Assembly (NCBI GenBank): GCA_955652395.1
Contig: CATPBJ010000070.1
Coordinates: 1 to 32,066 of the forward strand
Direction of reading: 5' to 3'
Origin: an uncultured Terriglobales bacterium
GTDB lineage: Bacteria; Acidobacteriota; Terriglobia; Terriglobales; Acidobacteriaceae
DNA: 32,066 nt
Shown here: positions 31,993 to 32,066 of the stretch, piece after piece
Layout: each line of letters starts with the position of its first letter
Numbering within the stretch: the first letter of the stretch is position 1
Made by a program: the position numbers and the translations under genes
Notes under the pieces: generated by a model
Told to the model about the DNA's origin: nothing
The model's input: only the letters and a program-made list of their open reading frames with translations
Databases searched by the model: none

Positions 31993-32066
31993 AGAGCGGT
32001 CACAAACCTGGCGAAGCGCTAAAGCGATAAGTGCAAAAGATTCCTAAGCTTACGCAACGGATTCGG

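Overview
The window looks like a stretch of chromosome from a mid-to-high-GC Gram-negative bacterium, most probably an Acidobacteriota member of the Terriglobia/Koribacter type. This is an inference from three things: gene style, the many REP-like palindromes and short-word repeats between genes, and the order fecR-like - mreB - mreC - mreD - mrdA - rodA. No rRNA or other taxonomic marker is present. Most intact genes are housekeeping or metabolic.

Layout. (1) 1-2784 is a degraded accessory strip. It holds three divergent copies of one small helical protein family (one intact, one frameshifted, one 5'-truncated), a truncated response-regulator receiver, a 12-nt tandem repeat and the C-terminal remnant of a tyrosine recombinase. 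The strip ends at the 3' end of a selenocysteine tRNA gene (selC, 2785-2882, minus strand). This is the arrangement of an eroded island integrated at selC. (2) 3.0-8.7 kb carries a 1-Cys peroxiredoxin, a gene-less stretch with a strong promoter and an intrinsic terminator 118 nt apart (candidate small RNA), a PhzF-family protein, a single-domain response regulator, an orphan LolD/MacB-type ATPase, a LeuA-like aldolase-type synthase and a frameshifted RES-domain gene. (3) 8.9-16.9 kb carries an M20 peptidase overlapping a secreted YtcJ-like amidohydrolase, an EamA transporter, an HtrA/DegP protease, a peptidoglycan-binding-domain protein, a DinB-like protein and a CpsB-like PHP phosphatase. (4) 17.1-23.8 kb is a decay zone: a zinc alcohol dehydrogenase with at least three frameshifts, a frameshifted exported protein and a 5'-truncated M1 metallopeptidase, surrounding an intact aminotransferase and aldehyde dehydrogenase. 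(5) 24.0-31.8 kb carries a FecR-domain protein and then the rod-shape/elongasome cluster mreB, mreC, mreD, mrdA (PBP2), rodA. (6) The final 250 bases after rodA fold into a run of consecutive hairpins and contain no gene.

The cell-envelope genes work together: MreB filaments, MreC and MreD position and activate the RodA-PBP2 synthase pair that elongates peptidoglycan. HtrA and the peptidoglycan-binding protein also belong to the envelope. Other genes are metabolic singletons.

The most unusual signals are: the selC-associated recombinase remnant with its small-protein family; the unassigned 118-nt RNA candidate; REP-like hairpins, one of which sits in frame inside the amidohydrolase gene; and short-word repeats that abut AACCC-ATG start codons of three genes in place of a Shine-Dalgarno sequence.
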